Position numbers and translations under genes: made by a program | Shown: positions 22,911 to 32,224 of the stretch, piece by piece | Position numbering within the stretch: position 1 is the first letter of the stretch | Layout: each line of letters starts with the position of its first letter | DNA from: Pseudoramibacter faecis | GTDB taxonomy: Bacteria; Bacillota; Clostridia; Eubacteriales; Eubacteriaceae | Assembly (NCBI RefSeq): GCF_036289405.1 | Contig: NZ_JAYFFI010000021.1 | Coordinates: 1 to 39,495 of the forward strand | DNA: 39,495 bases | Direction of reading: 5' to 3' | The notes under the pieces: generated by a model | What the model was told of the DNA's origin: nothing | Databases searched by the model: none | Seen by the model: only the letters and a program-made list of their open reading frames with translations

Positions 22911-23521
22911 CTATTTTGCCAACTTCCCAGTGTAATCTGTGATGATTTCCTGGATATGTTTGGTATGATCAAACGTGAAAGTAAACTTGCTGATTGAGCC
23001 GTTCGGCAAAAAATCAGATCGGATGTGATATTCATTAATGCCTTTGGCGTAGGATAGCGAAGTCTGAATTGCGGTGCCGTGGGAGACGACGACGAAATTT
23101 TTACTGATATTTTTCTCAGCGATCGAGCGGTGAACCGATGGTATACCTCCGGAATGCTTTCGCCCGCCGGTGCTGCAAAGGCAGACGGTCGACTTTGAAA
23201 GGTCATCAGGATGTTGTCGAAGCGCTTATTACATTCGTCAAACGACAGACCCGTCATCTTACCACCTTTGATTTCGTGGAGCTTTTCGCGGACAACCGGT
23301 GTCACCTCCGGGTGATGGGTGAGCACGCCGGTCATCGTACGCCGTGCTCGGCTGAGCGGACTGGTAAAGGCAGCATCTAAATGAATGTCCGCAAAGAATT
23401 TGCCCAGCGCGTCCGCCTGCTTAAGTTCCAGAGGGATGAGACGCGAGTCCATTATTCCTTGGAAATTATGATTTTTGTTTTCGTAGGTTTCGCCGTGCCG
23501 AACGAGGTAAAGCGTAGTCAT
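22911..23521 (-). pseudogene. Histidine phosphatase family gene, frameshifted
   Basis: The N-terminal part reads TTLYLVRHGETYENKNHNFQ with the catalytic RHG, SPLSRARRTMTG and EIKGGKMTGLSF. Near 23115-23130 the frame is lost (after ESIPEVYHRF) and continues in another frame as SIAEKNISKNFVVVSHGTAI, with the second catalytic histidine, to ITDYTGKLAK and TAG at 22913-22911. One shift restores a protein of about 203 residues. It is related to the N-terminal domain of the fusion protein at 16657-17676. The ATG is one base after the SDR stop, so it is the last gene of the operon. The original job may have been removal of phosphate from a pathway intermediate. Confidence 0.8.
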
Positions 23522-23522
23522 G

Positions 23523-24290
23523 TTAACTCATCCTCGCGCCAGTAACCATAAGCGTGTCGCCGCTAATATAGCTACTCATATCAGAGGCGAGGAACAATAC
23601 AGCTTTGCCGACTTCCGCCGGATCACCGAGGCGTTTCATATAAATTGCATCGAGTTTCTTTTGACGCTGTTCGTCCGTGAGTTTCGAATAGTTGCATTCG
23701 ATCATATCGGTCGTAATCGTTCCAGGCGCCACCGCGTTAACGCGGACGTTGTACGGTCCAAGCTGTTTTGCGACAAATTTCGTCAATGCGATGATGCCGG
23801 CTTTAGACGCGCTGTACTCTGGGCCGGTGCTGCCGCCCGTGACGCCGGAAATGGACGACATCGAGACGATCGAGCCGGACTTTTGCTTTTTCATCTGAAC
23901 ACTGCCGTATTTCATGGTCAGGAATACCGAGCGTAGATTGACGGCCATGACCTTGTTCCACTGATCAAAGCTCGTGGTTTCGAGATTCGTCATGTAGGAA
24001 ATTCCCGCGACGTTGACGATGATGTCCAGGTGACCCCAGGATTCCACCGCGAGATCGACAGATCCTTTGATGATGTCTTCGACCGATGCGTCACCAGTGA
24101 TGTATTTGACGTCGACGCCCATGTTTTCGAGCGTTTTCTGCGTTTCTTCACCAGCTTCGCCTTTGACGAGATCGACGATGACGAGGCTGTCGATTTCCGC
24201 TTCCCCGAGTTTATACGCGCAGGCGCGGCCAATGCCTTGGCTTGCACCGGTAATTAAGCCAACTTTTCCTTTGAGCGAAACTTCAAACAT
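23523..24290 (-). CDS. Short-chain dehydrogenase/reductase (second cluster)
   Basis: The 255-residue classical SDR is intact: GLITGASQGIGRACAYKL at the N-terminus, an Asp at the end of strand 2 (VIVDLVKGEA) favouring NAD, NVAGISYM, the catalytic Ser in VSMSSISGVTG, Tyr-Lys in EYSASKAGIIALT, and the late block SYISGDTLMVTGARMS. It resembles polyol dehydrogenases (sorbitol, arabitol or gluconate 5-dehydrogenase type) as well as FabG. It is co-directional with the FGGY kinases and the isomerase/epimerase, and flanked by broken genes on both sides. An alcohol-to-ketose oxidation in this pathway is the best guess. Confidence 0.85.
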   Translation of the reverse strand: MFEVSLKGKVGLITGASQGIGRACAYKLGEAEIDSLVIVDLVKGEAGEETQKTLENMGVDVKYITGDASVEDIIKGSVDLAVESWGHLDIIVNVAGISYMTNLETTSFDQWNKVMAVNLRSVFLTMKYGSVQMKKQKSGSIVSMSSISGVTGGSTGPEYSASKAGIIALTKFVAKQLGPYNVRVNAVAPGTITTDMIECNYSKLTDEQRQKKLDAIYMKRLGDPAEVGKAVLFLASDMSSYISGDTLMVTGARMS

Positions 24291-24320
24291 AATTTTTTCC
24301 TTTTCCTCTTGATAAAATTA

Positions 24321-25347
24321 TTAACACCAGTATTTGTTGGACAGTGCGTTCAATCGGTCGTAGATCTTTGTGTCACGCAGCGCGAGGAATGTGTCTCTGA
24401 AGATTTCAAACATATCCGTATAGAGTTTGTGGTTGGTCATGTTTGGTTTAATGAGGCTCTTCAGATGTACTATTTGATTGTAGACTTCCTTGAGATTCTT
24501 GTAAATATTTGCGCCCGTTGCGCCGATTGCCGCTGCACTGACAAGACCGCAGTCCGCCGTTTCCAAAACTTCGATTGGACAGCCATACATATCCGCCTGA
24601 ATCTGACGCCAAGTCGGTGATTTCGAACCACCGCCGGACAAGCGAATCGTGTCAAAAGACCGTCCTAATTGGAGGTGATTTTGGAAACGACGCCAACCTG
24701 ACGCGTCGGTTCCTTGATTGGTGGCAATTTATCGCGGCTGACGCCAATTGCGTCGAGTAGTTTATCTGACCAGTCGAGGGTCTTAACATCCGTCTTAACA
24801 TCCATTATGCCATTTAAGGCGAGGGAAGATGGATTGGTGAAAAGTTCATCGGAGTTGGGCTGATGCAGCAGCCATTCCTGACTGTTGACGAATTTCCACG
24901 CTTTGTCGTAAAGTGCGGGTTTATTGTCATGCACCCATTTGTATTTCGCGTATGCCCAGAGAGAAGTCATGGCCGCGCCGGAAATTTCGTGATAGTGTTC
25001 CGCGCCGATGGTGTCGCCGATCCATTTGATTTCTTTAATAGCGTGGCTGTCGCTCCAGACGATGGAATTTTCGATTGGGTTCCGGTCTTTGTCAGTGGCG
25101 AAGAATGTGCCGCGTTGACTAGAAATGACGATCGAGCCGATTTCTTTCGAAATCAATGTCTGCTTTTGGTGAGAGCCTTCGGTGTGATCTCACAGATGGC
25201 GTGTCATAGTTCCCAAGAGTCTTGTTCGACCCAACCAGGACATGGATATTCTTTATGAGCATGGCTGACAGGAATGCCGTCAACTGTAAAAATCATGATT
25301 TTTGTATCAGTTGTGCCGGCGTTAACGCCGCAGATATATTGAGCCAT
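24321..25347 (-). pseudogene. FGGY carbohydrate kinase with internal deletion, nonsense and frameshift
   Basis: The start at 25347 gives MAQYICGVNAGTTDTKIMIF and PCPGWVEQDSWEL, then TGA at 25206-25204 where relatives have Trp. After a frameshift near 25165-25190 the frame continues with SKEIGSIVISSQRGTFFATD to KITSN and a stop at 24667-24665. The downstream part, FDTIRLSGGGSKSPTWRQIQ to the TAA at 24321, is the C-terminal adenosine-binding end in another frame. Roughly 170 residues, including the whole middle of the FGGY fold with the catalytic Asp, are missing. So it cannot be rescued by read-through. Family resembles ribulokinase/xylulokinase types; substrate unknown. Confidence 0.85.
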
Positions 25348-25442
25348 TTAGTTCATCCTATTACGATATAGTTATAGTTAATATTCCTTACATCCAGTAA
25401 GGAATTATTCATCTTCTGCTTACATTTCAATGGCGTATCGCA

Positions 25443-26264
25443 TTAGTGTTCGTAACTTTTGATACAGTCGAGGCCGAGCTGAGCAGATGTGATCGTGTCT
25501 GGAATCGAGTCGTATTCAAATGCCCAGATGTCGTCGCCTTTGCAGAAACCAACTTTATAGAGCGTATCGACGATTTCCTTGAAGTCAATGTGGCCGTGAC
25601 CTGGATAGCACCGGTCGGAATCCGACATGTGGAAATAGCCGAGGCGGTCTTTGCTCCGGATGATCGCATCGCGTATGCTCTTATCTTCGATATTCATGTG
25701 GAAAGTATCCAGATGAATTGTGACGTGCGGCGAATCGAAACGTTCAACAAATTCCATTGTTTCTTCAACCGACCAAAGATACGCTGCCATGAAACGGTTA
25801 ATGGCTTCAATCGTGATGTCGCAGTCGAGTTTGTCGGCCGTTTCGACGCAGGGCTGTAGCGCTTCAAACAAAATGTTTTTGTAGAGATCGCGCAGTCTGT
25901 CGTCCGGCAGCGGGCCTTTCATTAAGCCAAAGAGGATGATGGCGTTGTCACAGATTTTCGCTCCTTCCAAAAAACCGTTGAAAACGCGCTGGCATTCTCT
26001 TCTGGCGAGCGCGTCCGGATTGGTGAAGTAATGGCCGTCATAGCCGTAGGCCATGCCCGTACCAATCGAGGTGATGCATACGTCTTTGCTGAGTGCATAA
26101 TCATGCAGTTCGTTATAATCTACGGTAAATGGATTGCGTACGTGGATTTCAACACCTTCGTAGCCGATTTGTGCGGCCTGGTCGATGCAGGTTTTAAAGT
26201 CACCCTTGAGCGGCGAAAAATAATGCGTTCCGACCATTTCAGAAATAGCGACAGAATGTATCAT
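25443..26264 (-). CDS. Sugar-phosphate isomerase/epimerase (AP-endonuclease-2 TIM barrel)
   Basis: The 273-residue protein has the xylose-isomerase-like fold: IGYEGVEIHVRNPF, the metal-ligand Glu in CDITIEAINRF, HVTIHLDTFHMNIED with Asp and His ligands, LGYFHMSDSDRCYPGHGHID and a final Glu in IWAFEYDS. These form the divalent-metal site of the family, which includes EryC (tetrulose-phosphate racemase), tagatose and psicose 3-epimerases and inosose enzymes. All ligands are present, so it should be active. It is intact between two broken kinase genes. With the TIM-like gene and the SorC regulator it is the main reason to think of a tetritol pathway; the exact sugar cannot be read from sequence. 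Confidence 0.85.
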   Translation of the reverse strand: MIHSVAISEMVGTHYFSPLKGDFKTCIDQAAQIGYEGVEIHVRNPFTVDYNELHDYALSKDVCITSIGTGMAYGYDGHYFTNPDALARRECQRVFNGFLEGAKICDNAIILFGLMKGPLPDDRLRDLYKNILFEALQPCVETADKLDCDITIEAINRFMAAYLWSVEETMEFVERFDSPHVTIHLDTFHMNIEDKSIRDAIIRSKDRLGYFHMSDSDRCYPGHGHIDFKEIVDTLYKVGFCKGDDIWAFEYDSIPDTITSAQLGLDCIKSYEH

Positions 26265-26288
26265 AATATTCCCCTTGTCAAATGGCTG

Positions 26289-27838
26289 TTAGATTTTTTC
26301 GTTGCGGACTTTTTCCAGCAGATCAAAGCTTGACGATATTTCTTCATGAACGAGTTGAGTTCGCATGTTGTAAACTTTGCGATAATATTCGGTATTTGTC
26401 GGATTTGGTTCGTAGACTTTCTTGACTTCGAGCCACGAATCGAGCGAACCCTCGAGATCCGTGATATCGCCAACTGCATACGTGGCAATGACGATATTGG
26501 TCATGACAGCGTTGCCAGCTTTTTTCAGCGTGGTGACTTTGCTGTTGAGCATGTCGGCTTTGATCTGGTTCCATAGATCGCTGCGGCTGCCGCCTTCCGC
26601 GACAGTGATCTGGTCGAGATTAGCGCCACCCGCGCGGTAAATGTCCGTAACGCCCATGTAGTCGTAGCTGATCGCTTCCAGCACCGCACGCCACATCGTA
26701 GCTTGATTGGTCTCAGCTGTAACGTTGAGGAATCCGCCAAAAGCGTTACTTAGATCACCATCGTCGCCAGTCAGATAGGGCAAGAAGATGACGCCATTCG
26801 CACCCGGCGGCATCTTACTGGCTTCATCCGACATCGCATCGTAATAAGCGCTATTGCCAACTTTTTTACAGATTTTGTCGCGAAACCACTGCAGTGCAAG
26901 ACCGCCCCAGATATATTCCCAGTAAAAATACGTGTCCGGAAGCATCCCGCTGTTGAAGATCAGGCTAGAATCCGGTATGGATAATTCTGGTTTGATGCCG
27001 TCAGTCGAAACGCAGAACATCGACGCTGTACCGGCAACGTCCACCGCTTTGCCAATATCTGTCAGGCCGCAGCCGATCATGGATTGCATCGTGCCGCCGA
27101 CGCCAGTGCAGATCGGCGTGCTTTCCGGGAGACAGCTGAATTTCGCGTTTTCTTTTGTGATTGTGCCGATGATGTTCCAAGGTTTGACGATTTTCGGCAT
27201 ATAGCGCGGATCAATCCCCAGGATGTCGAGTTACTCGGGTGACCATTCTTTTTTGTAAATGTTGTAGCCCATGCCCCAACCACTCATGACACCCCAGTCT
27301 TCAAAAGCGTCTTCGACTTTAAGACCCGTTAGTCTTGCGAGGTAGTACGGTGCGCTATGAATGAATTTGACGCCGCGATCTTGGAAGGCTACATTATTTT
27401 TGAGAAACCAGCGTGCGAACATCGCCGGAAACATGCTGTTCGCTACAGCGTTGCCGGTTTCTTTAGCCTAAATGTCGAATTTTATCGCGTTAATTGCGTC
27501 AACGTCATCCTGCGTGCGGGTATCAACGTAAAAGATATATGGTGTGATGGCGTTGAAGTCTTTATCGATACCAAAGATGCCGCAGATAATGCCATCACCG
27601 AAAATGGCGTGGATTGGGAAACGTCTATGCCTTTTTCCTTTGCTCTTTTGACGCAGTCGCGAATCCCGAGTTTGATTGCCTGGAGGTAATCATCTACGTT
27701 CATTTCAGCCCAGCCGGGCTATGGATAGTAAATCTTTGTCGGATAACTCGCTTCCGCGATACATTCCATTTCCAAGTTGTAGAGAACGACTTTGACACTT
27801 TGCGTGCCAGCGTCAAAACTGATGTAATATTTTGCCAT
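26289..27838 (-). pseudogene. FGGY carbohydrate kinase with three nonsense codons and a frameshift
   Basis: Start at 27838: MAKYYISFDAGTQSVKVVLY, then TAG at 27721-27719 within YYP-stop-PGWAEM. The frame resumes, shifts near DVSQ (about 27610), and runs as IHAIFGDGIICGIFGIDKDF to TAG at 27470-27468 before AKETGNAV. TAA at 27233-27231 interrupts KKEWSPE-stop-LDILGIDP. The last part is a long open stretch with TGVGGTMQSMIGCG, the WFRDKICKK region and the adenosine block VAEGGSRSDLWNQIKADMLN to 26289. Nearly the full FGGY sequence is preserved, so decay is by point changes and recent. Two of the stops are one C-to-T step from Gln codons. Confidence 0.88.
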
Positions 27839-27871
27839 TTATTATCTCCTTTAATAATAGTAAATATATGG

Positions 27872-29422
27872 TTACTGATTAATATGTTTGACCATGCGGT
27901 GCACAAGATCCCGCATCAGCGGCCAGGTTTCAACGTAGCTGTCCATGTAATATTGGTAAGTTTTGTGATTGTCTGCGTTTGGAATGAATTTTTTGTCGAC
28001 TTTGACCATATTTTCGGCGGCTTCTGTGAGATCTTTGTAAATCCCGCAACCGATGGTGACGATCATGCAGTCTCCGAGACAACCGGCACTCTGACTTTCC
28101 CGCGTCGTGTACATCGGCACACCGATGATGTCCGCGTGCATCTGCATCCAGATATCGCTTTCGGCGAGACCACCGCAGGCGTAAATTTCATTGACGTCGT
28201 AACCAGCGTCTTTCATGCACAGAATGCAGTGATTCGCGCCGTAGGCGACGCCTTCCATAACAGAACGTGCCATGTGTGCCGTTGTGTGACCCAACGACAA
28301 TCCCCAGAACATACCTCTGGCGTTGGAATCGGAATATGGTGCGCGGTTGCCCTGAAAATAGTCGATCATGATGAGGCCGTCGCTGCCGATCGGAATATCT
28401 TCCGCTTGCCTTGCGATGAAATCGTAAATGCCCATATTGCGTTCTTTGGCCTGTTCTTCCCAGGTTTTTGGCACGAGATTCTGGCGGAACCAGTTCAAAA
28501 TCCCACCGCTGGAAGCCTGACCGCCTTCGACGAGGCTCGCCCCGTCGTAGAGCAGATTTGGATATGTACCGTTGACGCCAGCTTCGTGGAAATCGTTGAT
28601 CGAAAGGCCGAACAAGCAACTGGAAGTGCCGCCGATGAGCGCCATTCCGTTCGGCTTGACGCTACCGATGCCGACCATACAGGAAACAGCGTCAAGTGCG
28701 CCTTCAACGATCATCGTATCAAGGCCAAGTCCAAGTTCCTTCGCGATTTCCGGATCAATTTTACCAATTGGTGTGCCGGTTTTTAAGACATCCTTTGGCA
28801 GTTTATCTGTGATGTCTTTGAGGCCGATGGCATTGTAGAGGTCTAACGGATAGCCGCCGTTTTTGTCATCGTACAGCCATCGGAAAGCGGCGACGGAACG
28901 GTTGGCGGTTTTGACTCCGGATAATTTCCAATGGAGCCAGTCTGTAAATTCGAAAATAGTTTCAGTTTTTTCCCAAGTTTCCGGTTCGTGCTTTTTGACC
29001 CACATGCATTTTGGGATCAAACTTTCCGCCGGAACACCGGAGCGATAAAATTTGATTGCGTTGCAGTCTTTGCCGAGTTCAGAGATAGCTTGCGCTTCTT
29101 CCGATGCGCGGACGTCCATCCAGAGAATCGGTGTGCGCACAGACTTGCCGTTTGCGTCTAAAAAGAGCGTTGTCGAACAAGTCCCGTCGCAGGAAATGCC
29201 GATGATATCGTTCGGGTTGACGCCAGATTTTCCGACACAGGCCGGAATCGCCGTGGCCAGGGCGTTCCACCAGTCTCTGTCGTCTTGTTCGGCCCAGCCG
29301 CTCTTTGGGTAATAGGACGGATAATCCTTAACATCGTAGGCCATGATGTGTCCCTGATCGTTAAAAATTGCGACGCGAACACTGCCAGTGCCAGCGTCAA
29401 TCCCCATAAAATAGTTTGCCAT
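27872..29422 (-). CDS. FGGY family carbohydrate kinase (intact member of the second cluster)
   Basis: The 516-residue protein is complete: MGIDAGTGSVRVAIFNDQGH (phosphate-1), SGWAEQDDRDWW, GISCDGTCSTTLFLD, PILWMDVRASEEA, EGALDAVSCMVGIG with the catalytic-type Asp, LIGGTSSCLFGLS, QGNRAPYSDSNARGMFWGLS, and the adenosine block YACGGLAESDIWMQMHADII. The pattern is close to the ribulokinase/ribitol-kinase side of the FGGY family. It is separated from the G1P-dehydrogenase gene by 57 bases and has a GAAAGGA ribosome site. It is the only one of three operon kinases still open, so if the pathway works, phosphorylation must rest on it (or on the plus-strand kinase at 33914). Confidence 0.87.
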   Translation of the reverse strand: MANYFMGIDAGTGSVRVAIFNDQGHIMAYDVKDYPSYYPKSGWAEQDDRDWWNALATAIPACVGKSGVNPNDIIGISCDGTCSTTLFLDANGKSVRTPILWMDVRASEEAQAISELGKDCNAIKFYRSGVPAESLIPKCMWVKKHEPETWEKTETIFEFTDWLHWKLSGVKTANRSVAAFRWLYDDKNGGYPLDLYNAIGLKDITDKLPKDVLKTGTPIGKIDPEIAKELGLGLDTMIVEGALDAVSCMVGIGSVKPNGMALIGGTSSCLFGLSINDFHEAGVNGTYPNLLYDGASLVEGGQASSGGILNWFRQNLVPKTWEEQAKERNMGIYDFIARQAEDIPIGSDGLIMIDYFQGNRAPYSDSNARGMFWGLSLGHTTAHMARSVMEGVAYGANHCILCMKDAGYDVNEIYACGGLAESDIWMQMHADIIGVPMYTTRESQSAGCLGDCMIVTIGCGIYKDLTEAAENMVKVDKKFIPNADNHKTYQYYMDSYVETWPLMRDLVHRMVKHINQ

Positions 29423-29479
29423 AACAAGTTCCTTTCTCCATATTCTCCAAAATAGGTGTGCTATTTATTATTTAAATGA

Positions 29480-30865
29480 TCAGCCGTAGTATTTATTGAT
29501 GATGTAGCTGACCAGTTCATCGAGGACTCCAAGGTCATAGAAGAACTGCAATCCGGCGTAGCGATCACGCTGTTCTTTCGTGTAGGAGAGAATATCGCGA
29601 AATTCGTCTTTACTGAAAAGCGTATATTGTTGCGGTGAGGTCATGCCGTGCATCGCGTCGATGTATTCCGAGGCTTTTTCCGCTTTTTTCACGGTTTCCG
29701 TGATAATCGCGCGGATTTGATATTCGTTAGCTTCAATGCGGTCGATACGTCGTTTGACATTTTCTGGGTTGGATTGCTGTGCTTTTTCATAAACCTTGAA
29801 GATCTGGTTCGCACTCGTGCCAAAGACCCGGCGGATTTCTGTCGCCCAACTGCCGTAGTTAAATTTTTCTGCGTGTGCTCTGGCCTTATCGTAGTCGATA
29901 TCCAGGGTGAGGAATTTTTTGTACATGTCAGCCATGACGCAAGTCGCCATACCGACGGAAGTGCCATGCAGTTCGCCGTATTCGCCCTTAAGCGCGGCCT
30001 TCATTTCCAGCACATGACCCATGGAATGTTCCGCGCCGGAACCTGGACGGGAGTTGTTGACGTAGCCCATGGCGATACCGATGAGAACCAGGCATTCCAT
30101 CAGGTATTGGAAGGCATTTGATTCGCCGCTAACAAGCCCGGCGACGCTGTTCGCGACTTTGTCGGTAGAGTTAAGCATTAGTTCCGCAACTTCTTCGCAA
30201 TAGTATTCGTCGTTGATGATGTAAGATAGTCGCCAGTCGTTGATGGCGATATATTTGGCGATAATGTCACCGATGCCGGCCGCAATCATTTTGTCCGGCG
30301 CAGTCGAGAGAAAATCTGTATCGCCGATGATACCACTGGCGCAGTGCGCCGGCAGACTGCACTTGAGCCCATTAATTGTCGCAGGCGCGACGTCCGTGGC
30401 AAAGCCATCCATCGATGGTGCTGTACCGATGATGTAATAGGAAATATTCCGCTGGAAGGAAACCATCCGCGTCAAGTCGTTGATCGTCCCGGAGCCGACC
30501 GCGAAGGGCAATACAACGTCTTTCGGCATGGCGTTATCGAGTTCGTTGATGAACACTTCTGTCGTGTGCATGATTTCGTGTTGGAAGATGTAAGAGGTGA
30601 CCGGATAACCACATGTCTTCACAAGGTTGTAGACATGTTCGCCGGCGACCGGCCAGGTGTGGATATCAGCGACCACGCAGATTTTGTCATCCTTGGTTAA
30701 CGGCGTGTTGTCTTTGCGCTTTTGATCGGCGAGGAATTCCGGCAGTTTGTTCACCGCGCCCTTGCCAATTGCCAGGTGATCGATGGCCATGTGGTGATGC
30801 CGTCCGCAGCTGCAGTTGTAATCGATCGTGATGAGCTCATTAATTGACATGTCTCTTAACTTCAT
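29480..30865 (-). CDS. araM: sn-Glycerol-1-phosphate dehydrogenase family (AraM-like)
   Basis: The 461-residue protein belongs to the EgsA/AraM branch of the iron-type alcohol dehydrogenases, which reduce DHAP to sn-glycerol 1-phosphate. It has the NAD motif LPFAVGSGTINDLTRMVSF, IIGTAPSMDGFATDVAPAT, the metal ligands Asp in AAGIGDIIAKYIAI, His in SGAEHSMGHVLEM and His in GELHGTSVGMATC. B. subtilis AraM sits in the arabinose operon, so association with sugar genes is known. Here it heads a minus-strand operon with FGGY kinases, divergent from a SorC regulator; a related polyol phosphate rather than glycerol 1-phosphate is possible. The start is preceded by AGAAGGTG. Fully intact. Confidence 0.87.
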   Translation of the reverse strand: MKLRDMSINELITIDYNCSCGRHHHMAIDHLAIGKGAVNKLPEFLADQKRKDNTPLTKDDKICVVADIHTWPVAGEHVYNLVKTCGYPVTSYIFQHEIMHTTEVFINELDNAMPKDVVLPFAVGSGTINDLTRMVSFQRNISYYIIGTAPSMDGFATDVAPATINGLKCSLPAHCASGIIGDTDFLSTAPDKMIAAGIGDIIAKYIAINDWRLSYIINDEYYCEEVAELMLNSTDKVANSVAGLVSGESNAFQYLMECLVLIGIAMGYVNNSRPGSGAEHSMGHVLEMKAALKGEYGELHGTSVGMATCVMADMYKKFLTLDIDYDKARAHAEKFNYGSWATEIRRVFGTSANQIFKVYEKAQQSNPENVKRRIDRIEANEYQIRAIITETVKKAEKASEYIDAMHGMTSPQQYTLFSKDEFRDILSYTKEQRDRYAGLQFFYDLGVLDELVSYIINKYYG

Positions 30866-31082
30866 GCTTGAAACACCTTCTTTAATTAAAAATTGTAATA
30901 TTTGTTATGATAATCATTGAGTACAATGATAAAAAATCGCCTTTTGTTAATGTTTACAGAAGTTAATATTAGTATATAATAGAAAACGATTTTCCTCCAT
31001 TGAGAAATTATTTTCAATAGTAAATTTTTGGCCATTGATTTCAGGTTTTCTTCATATTCTCGAGTTGAAATTTTTTTCTATC

Positions 31083-31112
31083 TTGAAAATTGTAAAAATC
31101 ATAGAATACAAT
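31083..31112 (+). promoter_or_regulatory. Promoter of the SorC-type regulator gene
   Basis: TTGAAA (31083-31088), 18-base spacer, TACAAT (31107-31112). The start of transcription would fall just before the tandem repeat at 31121. Confidence 0.55.
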
Positions 31113-31120
31113 ATCAAAAA

Positions 31121-31144
31121 ATAGTCATATAAATAGTCATATAA
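31121..31144 (+). repeat. Tandem 12-bp repeat in the regulator leader
   Basis: ATAGTCATATAA occurs twice in direct succession (31121-31132 and 31133-31144), between the predicted start of transcription and the ribosome site AAAGGGAG. It may be an autoregulation site. Confidence 0.6.
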
Positions 31145-31168
31145 ACTTTTGGGAAAGGGAGATTATTG

Positions 31169-32221
31169 ATGGCAAAAGAACTGGATAAGTATGAACAATC
31201 TTCTTTTTTAATTATTAAAGTTACGTACATGTATTACCTTTCCGGCATTTCCCAGAGCAACATTGCGAAAGAGTTGGGGATTTCTGTCACGACGGTTTCG
31301 CGACTGCTCAAAAAAGGGCGTGAAAAAAATATTATTGAATTTGTTATTCGGGATTCTTTTGTCGAATGCTTAAAACTCGAAAAAGATTTTAAAAAGATTT
31401 TTGGGTTAATGGATGTGGTGATTGCGCCGGCGGTTGACGAACAGTCCATCGATGAGAAATCCTTCAATAATCTGAGCGACGGGGAAGTCGTCAAAAAGCT
31501 CGTCGCACTGGAAGCGGCTCGTTATTTGCAGCGCATTATCACGAATGATGATATACTTGGCATCACCTGGGGAAGCACGATTTACCATATGATCAATTAT
31601 TTAAATCCTGCACAGCGTATTCCTGCAACGTTTGTTACACTTCATGGCAGTTTGTCATATTACGTTAATGAGTGGGATGTGCGCGTGCTGATCCGGCGTA
31701 TCGCAAAAGCTTTCAGCGGCAAGAATTATTCTTTGCCGACAAACGCAATGGTCAGCTCACCAGTTTTAGCGAAGCTCTTGAGAGAAGAAAAAGACGTCGC
31801 CAAAGTTTATGATATGTTTGACAAGATTAATATTTCTATCGCGGGCATAGGCTCGCTCTATCCAGAATTGAATTCTATTTTATCCAAGCCGGACTATTTG
31901 AATCCAGAAGATCTAAAAAAACTCCAAAAGCAGCATGTCGTTGGGGACATCGCGTTACATTTTTTCGATACAGAAGGTCGGGAATGCCAGACTGATCTGA
32001 TCGATCGGATGCTGTCGATGGATTTTAATCGTTTCAAACGGATTGAACAAAAGATCACAGTGGCTTCCGGTGTTGAAAAAGCCTATACGGTATACAGCGC
32101 GCTTAAAGGCGGATTAATTGATACGCTCATTGTTGACAATCAGTTAGCGGAAAAAATTTTTGAACTGCATCACCTGGAAAAAGATCTTGGCGAAAATGTT
32201 TATTCAAAATTCGACCAATAA
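31169..32221 (+). CDS. SorC/DeoR-type sugar-binding transcriptional regulator
   Basis: The 350-residue protein has an N-terminal helix-turn-helix at about residues 24-55 (LSGISQSNIAKELGISVTTV) and the C-terminal SorC sugar-phosphate-binding domain with DDILGITWGSTIYHMI, INISIAGIGSLYPE, VVGDIALHFFDTEGRE, ITVASGVEKAYTVYSALKGG and IDTLIVDNQLAEKI. SorC regulators respond to sugar phosphates; EryD of Brucella, which controls erythritol genes, belongs to this family. Length is slightly above the usual 310-330. ATG 31169 was chosen with AAAGGGAG 7 bases upstream; TTG 31166 directly precedes it. Its divergent position makes it the likely regulator of the minus-strand operon and perhaps of the plus-strand genes that follow. 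Confidence 0.9.
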   Translation: MAKELDKYEQSSFLIIKVTYMYYLSGISQSNIAKELGISVTTVSRLLKKGREKNIIEFVIRDSFVECLKLEKDFKKIFGLMDVVIAPAVDEQSIDEKSFNNLSDGEVVKKLVALEAARYLQRIITNDDILGITWGSTIYHMINYLNPAQRIPATFVTLHGSLSYYVNEWDVRVLIRRIAKAFSGKNYSLPTNAMVSSPVLAKLLREEKDVAKVYDMFDKINISIAGIGSLYPELNSILSKPDYLNPEDLKKLQKQHVVGDIALHFFDTEGRECQTDLIDRMLSMDFNRFKRIEQKITVASGVEKAYTVYSALKGGLIDTLIVDNQLAEKIFELHHLEKDLGENVYSKFDQ

Positions 32222-32224
32222 ACC

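Larger units (their letters stand above)
30866..31168. promoter_or_regulatory. Divergent control region between araM-like and sorC-like genes
   Basis: This AT-rich 303-base gap has no coding frame. It contains the inverted repeat ATCATTG-AGTA-CAATGAT (30913-30930), about 50 bases upstream of the araM-like start, a TATACT-like -10 on the minus strand near 30970, the promoter of the regulator (31083-31112) and an exact tandem repeat (31121-31144). The inverted repeat is the best operator candidate for the SorC-type regulator. Confidence 0.55.

Noticed and set aside
27614..28786. 390-codon open frame on the plus strand
   Set aside because: Antisense to the intact FGGY kinase at 27872 and the start of the broken one; no motif and no ribosome site.
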